From Paracyclopina nana (lineage: Eukaryota > Arthropoda > Copepoda > Cyclopoida > Cyclopettidae), in assembly GCA_019096065.1 (NCBI GenBank), contig JAGUCH010000009.1:4412001-4476000 (forward strand): a stretch of 64,000 nt of DNA. The letters are read 5' to 3'. The position numbers and the translations under genes were made by a program. How positions within the stretch are numbered: position 1 is the stretch's first letter; the number at the start of each line of letters is the position of its first letter. Below the pieces are notes generated by a model. It had not been told where the DNA came from and made no database searches. It saw only the letters and a list, made by a program, of their open reading frames with translations. Below are positions 60,201 through 64,000 of this stretch, in pieces.

Positions 60201-63060
60201 CCCCATTGTACCATTGATCAATCAGCTGACAGAATGAAAGCTGCAAAAAAGCTCGAGAAAAGATGAGTCGACTAAAACTACTTCCTTCGGACTCGAAGAT
60301 TGATTTTTGAAAAATGACTTTCCCCCATATACAAACACACCTTTATGGATGGTGTTATCATCGTTTTGGGCAGAAAACCACCTGATTTATCGTCTCTCCA
60401 TTTTAGTCTTGCATAAAAGCTACTACACTCTCTTACAACAAAAGTTGGTGAGATCAAAATGACGTGCATAAATTATCTTTGGCGAGCAAGGATGATTTTC
60501 GTGCAGCAACGTAAAATTTTGGTTTAATACTTTTACGAAGGAGAGATGACAAATATTGACGTTCAAGTAATGAATTTCTCCTCCAAAATGTCGAAAAATG
60601 TCATGGAAAAAAGTTGTTTTGATGGAAAAGGAAAGCAGCAGGGGCATTTTTGGAATTCTGCACAAATTGTACACACAGGCTCTCCTGTCCGGAGTATTAT
60701 AGTTGTACTCAATCAAAAAAGTGCATTTTTTTCAAAAGCATTGCATTCTGCATTTATGAAAATACGTGACTGTAGTATTTTTTCAGAAAACACGTTCTTC
60801 ATTTGTTGCAATATGCAGGATTACTACAATAAAAGTGTTTTTGTGTTTAATGGCTTTCTAATCTTGATTGCACATTATGCTATACGTTAGAGTGTATATA
60901 TATACACTCCTCCGGCTGCAATTAAGGTGTCAAAACGTCACAAAAAAGGCACGAGCAATGCATGCCACCACCGCAAAAGTGGCTTTCTTTTTCCGAATGA
61001 TTGCGGATACTACTACATTTTTTCACGTGAAAAAAACCTACTCTTGTTGTTCTAATTCCATATTCAAGTCAGAAAAGAGCTCAAATTCTTTCCTGGCTTT
61101 TGTTGCTGTTGTTGACCCAGCAATTGTACGATATGATGGAAAAGTTTTGCTACTTTTTTATATATGCTATATTGCACCCCATTTTTTGCCCAGGTCGTTC
61201 CACTTCTTGAACTTTGTAGCACACTACACAAAAAGCTCTGGCTGTATAATTATTGCTTTCTTATACGGAAAATTCGTCAAAAAAGAACAACATACTACTG
61301 CAGATAGCATTTGTATGTACGTGTTTGGAAAGATACTGCTATTGAAAATTGTGAGCATTGCTGAAAGATTTATGTGTGTTTGTCTTTAGAAAGTTGTGAG
61401 GATGATCCATCACAGCCCCCTTAATTGAAGCTCTTTTCTTCATAACTTTAGCAGCTTTGTCAATGCTGTGTGTGTTGTGTCCAATGTCTGTTAACGCATC
61501 CATTTCTTTCCCTACCAAATGAGGGGGCAGGCAAAACTATGTCAGGAATGTCAAAGGCCAACAACTGAGGAAGAAACTCAAATTGTTGTTGTTTTGTGGC
61601 AATGACTGCTATATATGTAGCATATAGTAGTTCTGTAACACTTGAGCTTAACCCCAAAAAACGCAGCACTCTACTGTCAAATTGCTTTCACACTGAGCTA
61701 GTAGTACACTGAATTGTAGCAGCACATCAAATACAGCCCAAAACGGAAAAATGCTTTCGGATACAGCTAAAAATTGGCTTTTCACCCAGCAATAGTACTT
61801 TATAGCGTTCTCTCTTTCAGGTGGAATATAGTCGGAAGTTGAGGAATTCCGGAAGCGTTCTTGATGCATTTTTGGCCTCGTTTTTTGCATTTCTGCTCTC
61901 AGTTCTTCTTTACCATACACATTTATGGATTGACTGGCGTATTCATCCGAGCAAGATCCTCTCATACATTTTCTGAGTAATACATCTTTTGATACTCCAC
62001 TTTTTCATCATGACCACATTTTTGCATTCATGCAACGCAGCAGCTACACTTGTAATGTCTCATATTCCTCGAGATGCGAGTGCAGTATTATAATTATTGT
62101 TTTTAACACCAAATAAAGTGATCTCATTTTTCATGTTCAACTCGATTGGTTGCACTGAAGAATTGGCTTTCTGAAATGATATTGGATCTCAGGTGTATAT
62201 AGCCATGTCTTTGGTTGACAGAAAAGAGAGCTAGGGTCAATATAATGCCATGTTTCTCTACTAAGCTTGAAGTTGGCTGTAGGAAAGGTGATCAAAGTCA
62301 AAGTTGTTGTGCAATAAATCCTTTCGATTTGAAAACTTGCCTCAAGGTCAAGTGCAGCTGCTCAAGGCTTGATAATAAAGGGGAAATGCAAAGATTCTCT
62401 GCAAAAGCAATATATACTCTATATATGTAACGTTATTGTTTTGTGCTATTTTTCAGGGTACTTGCTGCACACACACGTGAGCATAAAAGTATGTGTGTGG
62501 CCAAATAAAAAGAAATAGGCATGCCACTTTGCTGTAGCATTTTTTTTCTGGCTTTTTTACCCTATTTTCTCAAAGCTCGATAAGTTGACAAAGCAGCAGG
62601 TGCTGAAGGTGCTAACAAGAAAAAGCTCTCCCTTTTCCAGAGCGACATAGCAGTCAAATGGAGCTGCTTTTGTTGACCACAACTTCAAAAGTGGAATGTA
62701 GACATTGAAGCTGCTGCATTATGCTCACTGCTGCAGCTGAACTTAAAAGGGCTTTTCTGTGGCTTTTAAAATTGCTTCTATGCTGGAAATTGAACTCACG
62801 ACTGCTTTCCCTGCATATCACTCTCAGCCTTTCTTTGCAGGCATTTTCTCTCTCAAGTTTCCTATTAGACGCTGAGGATTCCAAGGTTCAATTAGTCTTG
62901 ACCTACATTTATTGAAATCTAACACACGTTTACCACTTTTCCACGAGCCTTTTAGCAATGGAAGAATAATGGAAGTTTATTTTATCTGTGCATGTTTCGA
63001 TCCATGGTCAAGACCAAGAAATTATAGTCTCACCTTTAGAAAGGACTGTAATCAAGTTTA
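57222..63060. other. Intronic-looking DNA without a supported gene
   Basis: The longest frames (57457-57930 minus, 157 codons; 60868-61389 plus, 173 codons) have composition typical of chance frames in AT-rich DNA and no domain. Acceptor-like tracts ending in TTTCAG at about 59170 and 61820 (plus) are followed by GTGGA, a poor donor, and by no convincing exon. Confidence 0.5.
58892..58915 (+). repeat. (GCT)8 microsatellite
   Basis: Eight uninterrupted GCT triplets, giving a poly-Ala run in a 121-codon plus-strand frame (58835-59200) that has no other coding support. Confidence 0.9.
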
Positions 63061-63585
63061 TGGCGATTGCTAGTATGTCCCCCACAAAACAAAAAATCAG
63101 TAGTAAATCAGTAGTAAACCCCGTTGCAAATTAAATACATATAAATTATAAAAATTTTGTGATAAATTACAAATATGGTGTGCGTAGATGTGTACAATGT
63201 CAAATATTTACGTCAAATATTTTTATTTCCAAAGTTTTGAATTTTAAAAATTTGACATTTTGTCCTTTTTTGGTTATGTTTTATGTTCCAAAATACTTAA
63301 ATTTTTTTATAACTTTTTGCCATTTTATGACTAATCAAGCATCCCAGTCTTCATTTTATGTGTTCATTATTTGATATTTGTCAAATTATGAATCACATTT
63401 TATTTAGTTTTTTATCAGTAGTAAACAGATAAAATACTGATTTCAACTTCCTTTTTTTTAATCAGTATGTCAAAATATTTTTATTAATAAAATTGCATCA
63501 ATAAAATCAGTATTTTTTGTATTTCAAATACTTAAAAAACTGTATACTATATCTGTTTAAAAAATTAGTTTGTTTTTGATTAATT
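63061..63585. other. Very AT-rich transition zone
   Basis: Composition changes sharply from about 63060 onward. The word ATCAGTAGTAAA recurs at 63099, 63112 and 63415, and TCAGTAT-type words recur. It may contain a diverged first unit of the 171-bp repeat that follows, or the end of a transposable element. Confidence 0.4.
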
Positions 63586-64000
63586 GTATACTATATCAGG
63601 TTGTTATGTAGATTTCTCTGATTTACTAGGTCAGTATTTCATGTACATTCTGGCACATAAGTCCCTTCAAATTCTGGCAGTTGTTAATCAGCTCTAATTA
63701 CTATTCCTACTCACTACTTATTGTCTTTCATTGACTTTTTCAAATGCATCTTTAAGGTATACTATATCAGGTTTTCATCTAGATTCATCTGATTTACTAG
63801 GTCAGTATTTAATGTATATTGTTGTCCTGGGGTCATTGCAAAAAATCAATGTTCTTAATCACTTCTAAATACAGTTACTACTCTGCACTAATTGCCATCA
63901 ACACATTATTGGCACTACTGTCAATATGTGTATTAAATCAGGTGTAAATGTAGATTCTACTGATTTAATTAGTCACTACTAAAATATAACTTAGTAAAAT
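63586..64000 (+). repeat. 171-bp tandem repeat running off the window
   Basis: GTATACTATATCAGG at 63586 recurs at 63757 and, as GTGTATTAAATCAGG, at 63928. Both steps are exactly 171 bp. The first 55 bp of each unit are well conserved (including CTGATTTACTAGGTCAGTATT-like words); the remainder aligns more loosely but without large gaps between the first two units. The constant period with diverged units is typical of an old satellite array. It continues beyond the window. Confidence 0.75.

Noticed and set aside
60868..61389. 173-codon plus-strand frame
   Set aside because: Rich in Phe, Ile, Tyr and Cys as expected of AT-rich noncoding DNA, with no motif.
63095..63125. Short repeats of ATCAGTAGTAAA suggesting a CRISPR-like array
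   Set aside because: There are no regular unique spacers, units are 12 bp, and the context is eukaryotic AT-rich DNA.

Overview
This window looks like long-intron, AT-rich animal DNA, most likely from an arthropod. There are no bacterial-style operons, rRNA or tRNA genes, and no ORF carries a recognisable family domain. What the sequence does show is a few exon-like patches with splice signals, many short non-autonomous DNA transposons, a GC-rich minisatellite and a satellite-like repeat at the right edge. I could not identify the species.

The organising feature appears to be one large gene read from the minus strand across at least 49 kb. One internal coding exon is well supported (44639-45125, minus): pyrimidine-rich acceptor, good donor, CpG-rich, and low-complexity coding sequence rich in Ser, Asn and His. 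On both sides of it, on the same strand, are five sites in which a strong 3' splice site is fused directly to a strong 5' splice site (pyrimidines, then CAG|GTRAG or CAG|GTATG), with junctions at 56356, 35601, 24610, 16693 and 7186. This is the signature of recursive-splicing ratchet points (zero-length exons), described in long Drosophila introns such as those of Ubx. The steps are regular: 11.2 kb from 56356 to the exon, then 9.0, 11.0, 7.9 and 9.5 kb. I found no comparable site on the plus strand.

Inside the intron between the ratchet points at 35601 and 24610 lies a CpG-dense patch (about 33420-34110). It carries a candidate small plus-strand gene with a GC-AG intron (33887-34407). The product would be a short basic protein, and a histone-fold resemblance is speculative. 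A second CpG-dense patch (24690-25520) abuts the 24610 ratchet point and could be a regulatory region or alternative first exon.

Mobile and repeated DNA, left to right: a 1.5-kb foldback element with TA target duplication (5450-6967) carrying a nested 408-bp MITE (6492-6899); a terminally inverted element (14746-14967); a 41-copy 19-bp minisatellite (20521-21306) enclosed by 34-bp inverted repeats; a 186-bp foldback (21504-21689); a 173-bp MITE (24390-24562); a 155-bp MITE in a CA tract (26315-26469); a tandem pair of MITEs related to the nested one (28545-29395); two 211-bp MITEs about 97% identical (50473-50683 and 57011-57221); and a 171-bp tandem repeat running off the right edge (63586-64000). 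The rest reads as intronic DNA in which I see nothing else I can support.
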